A stretch of 60,000 bases of DNA from Strigamia acuminata (lineage: Eukaryota > Arthropoda > Chilopoda > Geophilomorpha > Linotaeniidae): NCBI GenBank assembly GCA_949358305.1, contig OX442314.1:32299608-32359607 (forward strand), written 5' to 3'. Positions 24,497 to 35,653 of this stretch are shown here, one piece after another. The position numbers and the translations under genes were made by a program. Position 1 is the first letter of the stretch. Every line of letters begins with the position of its first letter. The notes below the pieces were generated by a model. That model made no database searches and was not told the DNA's origin. It saw only the letters and a list, made by a program, of their open reading frames with translations.

Positions 24497-25730
24497 TGCT
24501 GAGTCGAACGTTGGGTCTAAAGGTTGGTAATGTCGTGTTAGTGTTTGTGGGATTTAAATTTGAATGAACGTTTGAGTTTTACCACACGAATTGTTTGAAA
24601 CGGCCGCCCGGAATGGATTGAAAAGGGAGGAAGATTAAATAAAATGATGGCCGATGGGTAATGCGAACTTGATCCGGTTCCAGATCATTGGGATCTCGGT
24701 CGTTGTAAAAGCTGGTTGGGGCGAGGTTTGGATTTTGATGAATAAATAGGTTGGATTTATCGTTTCTGTGATTTATCTGTGACCAAAGTCCAAAAATTGG
24801 TCATTTAAAGGTAGATATCGGATTTTCTACCTGATAAAACCGGTACTAGATGTCGTGTTTTCTGATTTTTATTTAATATAACGGAAACTGATTCATCGCT
24901 TATTATGTGCCACATAACAAGCAACAAAATGACCGAACAAAAGAACTTTTTTTTTTTTAGTTTTATTATTTTCTAAAAATGAGTTATATATAAAGTAATC
25001 AAAATAAATTACCGTAAAATAAAATTGTCATGAATTGACCATTTTCTTCCTTTTAAAATCATTAAAACACGCGACTCATTGTGGAAAATAAATTTTTCAA
25101 TGTCAACAGGGCACTCGACTGAAACATGAAAATTACACTCACAGTTGAGAAGGAAACCCTAATCCCTTCTCCACACACATTTTTGCAACATTAAATCATT
25201 TTAAACCCAGAAATGATCATAAAATATATATTTTTAATTCCCATTTTCTCATTTTTATCATTTTTTTTAAATCTGGAAACGTCAAACCGACGATGTTCGT
25301 GCATCCACGCCGGCCGGCAACAGTCGATTAGCGGCGGCCATCACACCCGAACACCGCCGACCACAAAAACGACAAATTAACGAAATTATCAAACCTCCAA
25401 TCCCACAAAACCCACAAAATTAAATAATTAACAAATTAAAAAAAATTTCAAACAATTTTTCACTATTTAAAATTATTCCTAATCACTTTTGTTTGCGTTT
25501 TTCGACTTCCAGCAGCGGAAGTGCAACACACTCCCCCAAAACCACCACCCAAACGCAAGAAGTGAGGACGAGACCTTTCACATTAGCAAACCTCACGCAA
25601 ACTGTTGGGATTGGTGGCAGCAAACCGGTTTTAAGTGAGGAATTCCTGACGTCATCCAGGTGAGCGTCAGCAGGTGTATACAAGTTGGTTTGGGCGTTGG
25701 ACTGGATCAGCTAACTCGGTTTTGTTCATC
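24497..25730. promoter_or_regulatory. Shared upstream region of the divergent MTFR and Knk genes
   Basis: 1.2 kb between two outward-facing start codons. It is mostly AT-rich with no coding signal. A CpG-containing segment at 25290-25340 and the stretch 25500-25720 just before the Knk ATG are the likeliest promoter-proximal parts. No single core element is convincing. Confidence 0.4.
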
Positions 25731-28700
25731 ATGCCAATTGCCCGTCTACTCCTCGTATTCCTCTTTCAAGGTGAGTAAACTAACCCTCTCCAATGCGGCG
25801 CATCGTGTTTAATCTCGGCGCCCATTTCGCCCTCAACTTTAACCACTTCCCCTCACAACACAACACACAACACCAACGTCCCAAACCACCAAACCGGTGT
25901 CTAATGGCTGCACACCCCGCCCGAAACCGTTTTTCCCCCATTTTGACGCACAAAAAAGCACTTTCCACAATAATTTAACACGAAAACACCGTTTTAATCG
26001 TTTTAAAATGATTTGTTTTGCTGTTTTTGTCCACCATCGCTATGGAAACGCCTTTTTTGTGCCAGCATGACAAAAATGGCGCCAACTGTTTGTATTTATT
26101 CGTTTTTTAAAACGGTATTAAAAATCAAATGGAGAACTAGATTTCAACATTGAAAATGGCTGATGAGTAAGGTGCTATTGTTAAATAAAGTATGCAAACA
26201 CCTGCACCCATGATGCAAAGCGGAAATGCGGTTGAAACGGGGTTATGTAGATATAAAATAGATTTATCGTTTTTCATGTTTTCGCTTCATTTTTTTTGTT
26301 TATTTTTTTGTTTTTGGGTCTGCGAATGTGTTAACATCGCTCGATAAGATATTTCAATGGGATAAAATGTTTTCCTTTTGATGGCTATTCATCCGTGAAT
26401 TATTATTTTTTTCTTTTTTTAAATTTAATTTATTTATGTATTATTATTTAACGATTTTCACGGCGAAATCGATAAACGAGGCTAAGGTGAAATATGGTTT
26501 ATATTTATATACAGGAAAATAATTTTATTTTTATTTTTATTTTTTAATTTTTTTGATTTTTCGAGTCGAGGTCATTGCACTCGCGGTTTGATCCACGCTG
26601 ACCTTAACTTGTTTGCAGACCATTGCCGAGATCTGGTGTTAAAACTGCTTAAAATTGAATTCTCCATTTTTTTCGCGGCCAAACAAAGTGTGAGCCATTA
26701 AATATCTTTGCAGTTTGATTTAAAAGTAACAACACATTTATTCTAGTATATTACACCGCCATGTTTGCACATCGAAACCACCCTCTGCTACCAACCACCC
26801 TCTGCTACCAACCACCCTCTGCTACCAACCACCCTCTGCTACCAACCACCCTCTGCTACCAACCACCCTCTGCTACCAACCACCCTCTGCTACCAACCAC
26901 CCTCTGCTACCAACCACCCTCTGCTACCAACTACCTTCTGCTACCACTCAAAGCGCTTGTTTTATTTTATTATGCTAATAATAAACACAAATGTAATAAA
27001 AAAAACATTTTACAAAAAGGATGTGTATTATGTTAAACGTTGCGCAAGCCGTTTCGACATATATAATTTACTCGGCCGTGATTTTCTGGCTTTAAAACGT
27101 CCATTTTGATTTTATTTAAAATAAATAAACTTCTCACTCATCCACACGTCACTTAGTCCTGCCACGACTCAGCCAAGTAAAGTAGTGTGCCAGGTCACAG
27201 GAACGATATTTTTCCCTATTTATTTCCTCTAACCGCACGCGTAATTCAAAAATTACCTTTTCCTATTCATTATTTATTCAATCAGTGTCATTTGTGTTTA
27301 TTTCAGGTGTTGCAACTCAATCACCGGTGTTACAAAACCAATATTACGGACGTTCGATAGGACGATTACGAACGTTCGCTCACGGCGTGCAAGGAGATGT
27401 GTTCGCCGTGGACGAATCTTCGTTTCTTCTCAAAGGATTTAGCTACGACGGACAAGGAGGTGAAATAACAACAAAATAGAAATTTAATTCATAATTTTTC
27501 ATATTATTTTCAATTTAAGATGCGTATTTTTGGGCGGGCTCCACTGCACAGCCCAGTATTCAAGGATTTAAGATGCTCAATGAAAGGGGCACGTAAGTGG
27601 CAAAAAAGTGAATTTAAAATTTCTATAGGTTGGATAATTTTGATGTAAAATTGCAGAGAAGACCCCCTGAGAGCCTATAAGTCCGAGGATCTGGTTATTA
27701 AATTGCCAGCTGGACGCCGGATTGCGGATATCAAATGGCTGTGTGTTTGGGATAGACAATTTACGGTTGGTTCGAGTTGATTTTTTCTTATCATTAAATT
27801 AAACGATTAAATTTTGTTCCTACTCGTTGCAGATGAATTATGGCGATGTTTATATTCCTGGTGATTTCCAACCGCCGCGGCCACAGCTGTTGCCGGAGTT
27901 CTCGCGGTTGAGTCACGGCGTGCGGTCTGGGAATGTCACCGTGGTTGATTCAAAAACCATTTTTGTGCCTCAGTTCTTCTATGATGGCACTGGACAAGGT
28001 AATGTATATTTTTTAAAACTAATTTTACATTTTAAATTGATTTTGTTTATTTAAATTTTCTAGAATCTTATTTTATTGTCGGTGTTGGATCGCAACCTAC
28101 GTCCCAAGGTACGAGAATACCGGATGAGAAAGCGAGGTAGCGTATACAAAAAAATAGGCTTAAGTTTTCTGGTTTAAATTTGTGGATTAAATTTCACAGT
28201 ACTCAGCCTCTTCAAGCGTACAATGGCAGAGACTTGACATTGAAGCTGCCCGCTGATATCAGCATTAGTTCTATCCATTGGATAAGCGTGTTCAGCTTTG
28301 CGGCAAATCAAAACTTCGGTCATGTTTATTTTCCTATTGGCATCAATGTTCCACCGAATTTGCAGGGAGTGCAGGGTTACTTGGGGCCCAGTGGTCCGTA
28401 CTTGCCGGGCTCAAATTTCCCATACGGTACTTCGGCGTTTACCGGCAATAACCAGGGTGTCTATCAACCGGGTTTCCAGTCCGGCTTTCCCGCAAGTTCT
28501 CAATTAGGACCAGGATATGGACAGCAACAATATGTAAGTTAAATATTAAAGTAAAAAATTTGAGGTTTGTATGTGGTCCCATCTTCAGCCTGGTAATTCT
28601 TATTAATCCTTATTAATCCTTATTAATCCTTATTAATTCTTATTAATCCTTATTAATCCTTATTAATTTTTGTTAATCCTTATTAATTCTTATTGATTTT

Positions 28701-31700
28701 TATTGTTTCTTATTGATTTTTATTGATTCTTATTAATTATTGATTCTTATTCTTATTGCTTCTAGGGTCCTGGAATGAGCACTGGACTGATGGATGACTT
28801 TCCAAACTGTGAAACCTTGCTTCGCGGTCGGCTTCAAGTGAGTTGGAAAACACTTGGAGATCAAGTGCAAATCCGTCTTGCAGCTCAAATGGGTGATAAT
28901 GAGTGGGTGGCATTTGGAGTCAGTGGTGCGCCAATGAGCAATCAAATGATTAATGGAGATGTCGCTGTTGCATTCTATGAGCGCGACACCAACCGCGTTA
29001 ACGTTATCGATTACTTTCTGCAATCAAAGCAAACCGTAAGTTGACTGCTATTAAATAATCATTGCACAACTATTTCTAGTTTCTGCTCTCTTACAGTGCA
29101 CAGGAAACAGTGGAGTTTGTCCAGACACACGTCTTGGAGGTCAAAACAATGTCCAGCTCATAAGCGGACAGCGAGTAAACGGAATAACTTACGCCACTTA
29201 TCAACGCCCTTTGAATGCTGGTAAATATTCATTACGCCACAAGTTTCTCAATTCTAATCTTTCATTTAATCCAACGTTCTAGGTGACGACAAAGACAGGC
29301 CAATTGCTAATTTCGGAGCTACAATTGTAATCGCCGCCATTGGACCGCTAAATGTTCGCGAAGTGGCTTATCACGGTCCATCGAAAACCGACGGTAAATT
29401 TATCTTTCTATACTGACAAAAGAAACTAAAACATGACTCCGCGTGCAGAAACCGTCCGCATAGAATTCAACAGATCACCACTGCGCAATTGCCAAACACC
29501 GCTTGGTGGTGGCACTGCTGGCTATGGTGGTTATGGACAAACAGGGTACGGTCAACCAGGTTACGGCCAACCCGGATATACCGGTACTGGCCAAACTTAC
29601 GGTCAACCCGGATATGGTCAGCCTGGTCAGCCTGGATATGGCCAACCTGGCCAACCTGGATATGGTCAACCTGGATACGGACAGCCTGGATATGGACAAC
29701 CTGGATATGGACAGCCTGGGTATGGCCAGCCTGGTCAATACGGACAACCCGGACAATATGGGCAACCCGGACAATATGGACAACCCGGACAGTATGGACA
29801 ACCCGGACAGTACGGACAATCCGGACAACCCGGACAGTATGGGCAACCTGGTCAGTACGGGCAACCTGGACAATATGGACAGACTGGTCAGCCAGGATAC
29901 GGTCAGCCAGGATACGGTCAGCCAGGTTATGGTCAACCGGGGTATGGACAACCTGGATATACTCCAGGAGGCTACGGACAGACTGGATATGGACAGCAAC
30001 CAGGATATGGCGCTTATGGAACCGGCTACAGCGGAACTTTGGGACCGTGGAACATGCCACGGAGGATACAGAACTCTCAAGAAATTCGTTGTCAGATGGG
30101 ACCGGCCGGACCACCGGATAAGGGTTACAGCGCTTACACTGGTATTAACACATTTGTAAGTTTGATTTTAAAGATAAAATGTTAGATTATACTTGTTGCA
30201 GGAAAACAAACTTATGCTTTGGTTTGGTGGTGCAATGAGATGATGGCTCCAGAAATATGGGTAGACTATGGACAAACCTACCGGTTCTACATCGAAGGTG
30301 GAGATGACAGCACGAATCCGGATAAATACAATCCGTTTTACATCACCGATGACCCCGATGGCGGATACATGAATAAACCAGAAGAGCAAAGAAGAGTAAG
30401 TATTGTATAATTTGACTCCACTTTCTATATCTTGTAGATATACAATCAAAACATCTTAGTTGAGTAGAGATGTTCTAGATAATTTGATTTTTGTCTTTGA
30501 TGGGTAGAATTATCGAGTTTACGCAGGACTTACAACCGATGCTCGGGGTTACCAGAAGCCGAGTGCAGGTATTTGATAGAAATTATTTGTACTTTAGTAC
30601 AGGGAATCATTGAAAACATGGTTGATTTTAGCTGGAAGATACTGTGAATGGAAACTAAGAGATTACCAAGATTCAAATAAAGCATTGATGGCATCGACAT
30701 TCGAAGAATACAGAAACTATTTCACGTTAGATTGTGAGCCTGGACAGACGACGCCATTGATATTCTCTCCTGACATGAATATGCCACAAATGGTTTACTA
30801 TCAGGTATGTTGTTAGTATTGTATCAGTAGAAAAATTGGTTTTAAATTGATTTATGATTTCCCGTATGGTTCAAAAATACATAAAAATTACATTGCAATG
30901 TATTGGGTTTTACGAGAATGCAGTTTGTAATACATTTATGCGTGTTATTTTCAAAATGCATTTTTTTCAATTGTATTACCAAATTCATTATTTAATATAC
31001 AAATTGCGACCAGCTGCCCCTGCGCGCTGATCACTGCCCTGCAGCGCAAGGCACTTGGTGCAGTTCTCGCCGTGGTCTGATCAGGGATGGCTGTTAACAG
31101 CCTTCATATTGGGGAATACCCCTAGACATTAATAAAGTATAACAAACTAAACCATTGTGTCTTTTGTGTATTTCGGAAGTTGTTTTCATCGTGTGTGTTG
31201 CGTCCAGTGTCTTGAGGCCCTCCCCTGACTACGTGGCGTCCATCCGAACACTCATAAAATAATATACTTAATTCCGCGAAATGCTATGCATTTTGGAATG
31301 CGTTACAGTGAAAAGCAATATATTGTAAAATATATTTTTGAACCATAATATGACGTTAGATCAGCGGTCGGCAACTGGCGGCCGAAACTTGGACCGCCAG
31401 ATATTTTTTATTATAAATTTTTTTTGGTATTTTTGGTGCTTTTTGGTGTTTTTTTGGTTGTTTTGGTTTTTTTGGGTGTTTTTGATGTTTTTTGTGTTCT
31501 TTTTGTTTTATTTTTTTGTTTTTTTCTGGATCTCGATAAAAATTTTCAATTTTTCTGGACCCCACTTAAAATTACTTGCCGACCCCTGCGTTAGATATTT
31601 CTGTTTTAGTATGCACAAAGAGGGGATTGCCCCGCAATGTTTAGATATGATCAACTTTTTAAAACATAGCTTTGATTGTTTTTCAGTCTTTCACAAAACC

Positions 31701-31824
31701 ACATATGGGATTCCGAATAGTCGTGAACCGGCATTCTTGGGGCATTGGAACTGTGGCTATGCCAAGTCAGCTGACAGTTATTGGATTGGTTCTACTGTTG
31801 ACTCTACTATTCAATCGTGCGTAA
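25731..31824 (+). CDS. knk: Knickkopf-like DM13/DOMON protein with a YGQPG repeat insertion
   Basis: Fifteen exons: 25731-25770, 27307-27459, 27520-27592, 27657-27765, 27833-27998, 28064-28136, 28200-28533, 28766-29035, 29097-29220, 29283-29393, 29449-30141, 30202-30395, 30508-30568, 30632-30804, 31687-31824. Phases agree and the model encodes 903 aa. Exon 1 gives a signal peptide ([14 protein letters not shown]). Two DM13 domains follow (residues about 20-300; [40 protein letters not shown]), then a DOMON domain (about 325-490; [25 protein letters not shown]). About 170 residues of YGQPG/GYGQPGQ repeat come next (506-677), then a cupredoxin-like region ([43 protein letters not shown]). The C terminus is hydrophobic ([17 protein letters not shown]), fitting a GPI anchor. 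Knk protects and organises newly made chitin at the apical surface of arthropod epidermis. The repeat is not part of insect Knk as I know it. The exon 11 donor at 30141 was chosen because it restores frame with a 60-nt intron. Confidence 0.9.
26780..26947. repeat. 17-bp tandem repeat CCACCCTCTGCTACCAA in Knk intron 1
   Basis: Nine perfect tandem copies plus one degenerate copy (CTACCTTCTGCTACCAC). The unit is unlike the AT-rich arrays elsewhere. It equals the inner part of the terminal inverted repeat of the element at 35498-35653 and the core of the repeat at 4544. Confidence 0.96.
28595..28755. repeat. 10-bp repeat TTATTAATCC in Knk intron 7
   Basis: About fifteen copies of a 10-bp unit, TTATTAATCC and variants such as TTATTAATTC and TTATTGATTT, ending just before the exon at 28766. 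Confidence 0.93.
30867..31345. mobile_element. 479-bp Tc1/mariner-like MITE
   Basis: The ends TGGTTCAAAAATA and TATTTTTGAACCA are exact inverted repeats, with a TA dinucleotide on each side (30865-30866 and 31346-31347), as expected of Tc1/mariner insertion. Further imperfect symmetry lies inside the ends. The interior includes a GC-richer block (31010-31100) with no frame. It sits in the last Knk intron. Confidence 0.7.
31362..31588. mobile_element. 227-bp hAT-type MITE with 8-bp target duplication
   Basis: The termini CAGCGGTCGGCAA and TTGCCGACCCCTG are inverted repeats with one mismatch. CGTTAGAT is exactly duplicated at 31354-31361 and 31589-31596. An 8-bp duplication with CAG...CTG ends is the hAT signature. 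The interior is T-rich and noncoding. It lies 15 bp after the Tc1-like element in the same intron. Confidence 0.93.
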
Positions 31825-32459
31825 CTGAGACATCATGTTGAAATTTGCATGAAATATGATTTCAGCTGGAATTTTTTATATACTATATTATCGAAATCCG
31901 TCCGACAAAAGATAAAAGAGGAAAAAAAAAACAAACATAAAAAAAAACAAATATGGGGCCACATAATAAAACACTAGGATCAAATCCTGTTTTGTACAGA
32001 TTGTTAGAAGCTAAAAAAAGACTTGAAATTCTTCTTTCTACGAAAAATCGAGAAAGAAATGGTATTTTTGGAGTTTTTTGGGATTTTTAGAGTCAAATTG
32101 GACAGAAAAACAAAAAGATTAGGTCGACAAAGATTCAGAATTTCACTTTTTACAAACTTGGTATATATATATATAAATATTTGTTCCTTTTTTATACAAA
32201 TGGATCTTTTGGAATTTTTATTTTTACCATATTTTTTTCACATTTGTCTTTTCATAATCAGGTTTTATTTTTATTTTTAAAATTTCTTGACAACTTCATT
32301 CAATTTCTTCACTTTTACGTCTTTAAAAATGTCACCCATTTGCTGCGTTGCATTTGTAATAAGATCTGTATTTTATTATAAAATAAAAATAAAAATAAAA
32401 ATGAAATAAAACTTTTTTTAAAAAATGAAAATGTTATTTTATATTGTATATTACGTGTT
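31825..32459. other. Knk 3' UTR and intergenic DNA
   Basis: AT-rich sequence after the Knk stop. AATAAAA-type hexamers at 31966 and near 32382-32407 could end the Knk transcript. No gene seen. Confidence 0.5.
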
Positions 32460-32810
32460 TTAGAACTGCGCACGAAACAAACATAACAAGGCATATTCCA
32501 ACAACTGCGGGTTATTTTTCGCCGATTTGATTAAATTCCGCATTTCCGACGCGACCAAAGCCCTGAAACTTGAAAAAACCGCAACTGCACTTCTCACTTG
32601 GGACATAATCTTGGTTAAAAACATCAAATAAGATCCTACAAGTGTTTTAGTAATTAAAAATCCACCCAGAATGTCCACGAAAGTCGAAAATTCATTTTTA
32701 TTTACCTCGCACGTTTGGCGCGGTCATCCATCTTAAATACATCGTAAGAAGCTTCCACAAGAAACTGAGCACAAACTACACGACTCAAGGTAAGAATTTT
32801 AATCTAATTT
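32460..32810 (-). CDS. Possible small spliced gene or terminal exons, unrecognised
   Basis: Two exon-like segments on the minus strand are joined by a good intron (donor G|GTAAATA at about 32706, acceptor TTGTAG at about 32638). Reading through gives EASYDVFKMDDRAKRARILF then DVFNQDYVP; the downstream frame LVASEMRNLIKSAKNNPQLL ends at 32460. Keeping both parts in one frame would need an extra 35-nt intron, shorter than any other here, so the model may be wrong. An alternative frame starts MYLRWMTAPNVRG. I do not recognise the product. Its upstream side may be an acceptor near 32797 or a start inside the exon. Confidence 0.25.
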
Positions 32811-33775
32811 CCCCATAGAAAAATAATATTTAGGATTATACGGACATTTCACATTTAAAATTTGAAATTAGTATTGCGGAACAATATTCTATTTTAAGGC
32901 TTATTAAAGAAGGAAAGAATGGACAAGTGGTTCATTCTTCTGATAACAATGTCTGCTTTGTAATATTTGCTTATATTGTTGTGGCAAGAATTAACAATCA
33001 TCTTTTATATGTAAATTAGGTCATAATTATGGTCAAGTGTGGTGTGTCGTATTGTCTGTCAAATGTCAATGTTACTATAGTAGTGAAAGTTTATTATTTT
33101 TGTGTATAGATGGCAATACAGTCGAGATATCATGTGACATAATTTTGAAGGGAAAATGTAATAAAAAAGTAACATGATTTGTTGTTTGTAACTGTTTTAT
33201 TGTTCATTAAGTCATTAGTCATAAAAAATTATTTTTAGTTTGTTTTGATTTTGTTTTCAAGGTTTTTTTTGTGATTATTTTTTCCGTGTGTTTCTGTTTT
33301 TGTATCTAGATGGCGCTCATATGTTTTGTTTTGGATTTATGAAAGGATCTTTTGTGTGAATTGATGAATTCTGGATGAATTCGGGCAGAGAATACTTGTG
33401 AAGTGGTGTGTCGTCTAGTGGCAAAGAGGGAAACAAGAACAATGTGTAAAAGGACATCGTATGACGTAATTGGAGTTATTTTATTCTGAGAAAAAAAATC
33501 TGAGAATGGAGATTTTTAGATTACGTCAGATGGTTAGAGAGTTTCGCCCTCTTTGGTGAAAGTTCAAAAAGAAAATGGATTTTTTTAAAAAAAAATTAAT
33601 TTATTTGTTTTGATAATTTCTTGTTCTTTATATAGATTTTTTTTAAAAAATCATGAAACCTGAAGAATTCTGTATAATTTTTATTATTGATTCAGGGATT
33701 GATTTTTTCAATTTTTATTAATTTATCTTTTGATTTTTATTGATTTTAAAAGTCTTTCTAAAAGATTTACTGGAG

Positions 33776-34225
33776 GTTTTCTGAAATGTCTGAAGATTTT
33801 CTGAAATTTCTAAAGATTTTCTGAAATTTCTGAAGATTTTTTGACATTTCTAAAGATTTTCTGAAATTTCTAAAGATTTTCTGACATTTCTGAAGATTTT
33901 CTGACATTTCTGAAGATTTTCTGACATTTCTGAAGATTTTCTGACATTTCTGAAGATTTTCTGAAATTTCTAAAGATTTTTTGAAATTTCTAAAGATTTT
34001 CTGAAATTTCTAAAGATTTTCTGAAATTTCTAAAGATTTTCTGAAATTTCTAAAGATTTTCTGAAATTTCTAAAGATTTTCTGAAATTTCTAAAGATTTT
34101 CTGAAATTTCTAAAGATTTTCTGAAATTTCTAAAGATTTTCTGAAATTTCTAAAGATTTTCTGAAATTTCTAAAGATTTTTTGACATTTCTGAAGATTTT
34201 CTGACATTTCTGAGATTTTCTGAAA
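33776..34225. repeat. 20-bp AT-rich tandem repeat
   Basis: About 22 copies of CTGAAATTTCTAAAGATTTT with alternating sub-types (AAATTTCTAAAG versus ACATTTCTGAAG). The sub-types occur in blocks, indicating expansion by multi-unit duplication. Confidence 0.95.
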
Positions 34226-35497
34226 TTTGTAAAGACATCTTTGATGTTTTTTAAGACATCTTGTTATGTCTGAAAGTTTATAAACTATAGATATTTTATA
34301 AGATTTCCTAACAGAGGATTAAAATACTTGTGATAATTTAAGAATTTGGTGATTTTATAAGACTTTAAAGACACTTATTTTATTTTTTTTTAGTATTTTT
34401 AATATTAGTTCATCCTTTGGGATTCATTTTGATTAATTGAATTTATTCAAATTATTTATTTTTTTATAATAACTATTATTTTTTATCCATCACATGCTTT
34501 GAAAATCCTAAATCTAAATCGTATGATGTTTTTACTAGACCTTCCCTGTCACATTCCAGTCTAATATTGATCATTCCCACTACACTTGATTTAAATTTTA
34601 TAAAACAAAACCAAACAAGTTAAACACAAAACAGAACCAACTTCTAATGACTAGAATTCAACAAAATAGATCTAATATAATAAATAAATTCTAAAAAAAA
34701 CCTTAAAATAAACTCCAAAAACACCAAATCCAACATTATGAATCATTTTCATATCCCAGTCCACTTCTGAATCCACCATTTAATAGTATTTCTTAGAGTA
34801 CAATTCTTTCAACTTAACTGACACAAAAATTAAAAAAAAAACTCTCCTCACATCATACATAGATAACTTTAATAAATATCAGACAGATATGTCTCACTCA
34901 AATCATAGTTCATCATGAAATTGGATAATTTAATCTTAATGAATCGACTAAACAAATTTTTCTATACATTCACTATATAAAATTATATACTTAAGAAAAA
35001 AAAATTTATTTTTTACTTTCAAATTTCTCATTTTTTCCCTCCCCCTTTTAATTTTACGTTCGTTTGAAGGTGAAATTTTTTTCTACATTTGAATACCAAA
35101 TAAAGTTCATTTAACACTGGACAAGCAGAAAAAAACAAAACAAAAAACACCCAACAACAAAAAAATGACCATGGACACATTTTTCCCTCCAAAAAAAAAT
35201 AATTTTTTTTTAAAAATCTTTCATTTACAACTTTCCAGACGTCACTAGAATTTTTATACACAAAAAAAAATAAAACTCATCCGATTACACGACAAATCTA
35301 ACAAACTTTGCCGTTGGGATGGACAGGATTACTATTGTAAACTCAATAAACTTGTTGGTTTATATCTCATCGTGAGTTTTATGAGTGAATATTGTAACGA
35401 CGCTGTACACACAGGTATTATTAGTTGTTATGGTTACGAAAATGTACTTTTTATGTGTACGAGTTCATTCCGTGTCTCTTCAATATTTTAAACGATG

Positions 35498-35653
35498 GTT
35501 TAAAACATATTACAGCCGGTGGATCGTAACCACCCTCTGCTACCAAGAGACTCATTGCCATTGAATCCTGGTCACGGCACCAAAATGTGGCGGATGGTCT
35601 CGCCGTGGTAGCAGAGGGTGGTTACGATCCACCGGCTGTAATATGTTTTAAAC
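35498..35653. mobile_element. 156-bp element with 48-bp perfect terminal inverted repeats
   Basis: The left arm (35498-35545) begins GTTTAAAACATATTACAGCC and ends in CCACCCTCTGCTACCA; the right arm (35606-35653) is its exact reverse complement. The 60-bp centre is unrelated. TTTTAAACGA occurs at 35486-35495 and 35646-35655 and could be a target duplication, in which case the true ends lie a few bases inward. No coding capacity. Confidence 0.9.

Noticed and set aside
29467-30159. Long open frames on both strands over the Knk repeat exon (200 or more codons)
   Set aside because: Shadows of the in-frame YGQPG repeat. Only the frame that splices in phase with the flanking DOMON and cupredoxin exons has homology.
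30156-30201. Consensus GTAAGT donor at 30156 for Knk exon 11
   Set aside because: Using it puts the next exon in a frame with an early stop. The donor at 30142 gives a 60-nt intron and keeps the conserved [12 protein letters not shown] frame.
31117-31131. 15-bp word TACCCCTAGACATTA shared with 50315-50329
   Set aside because: A few exact 15-bp matches are expected by chance in 60 kb; the flanks do not align, so a shared element is not supported.
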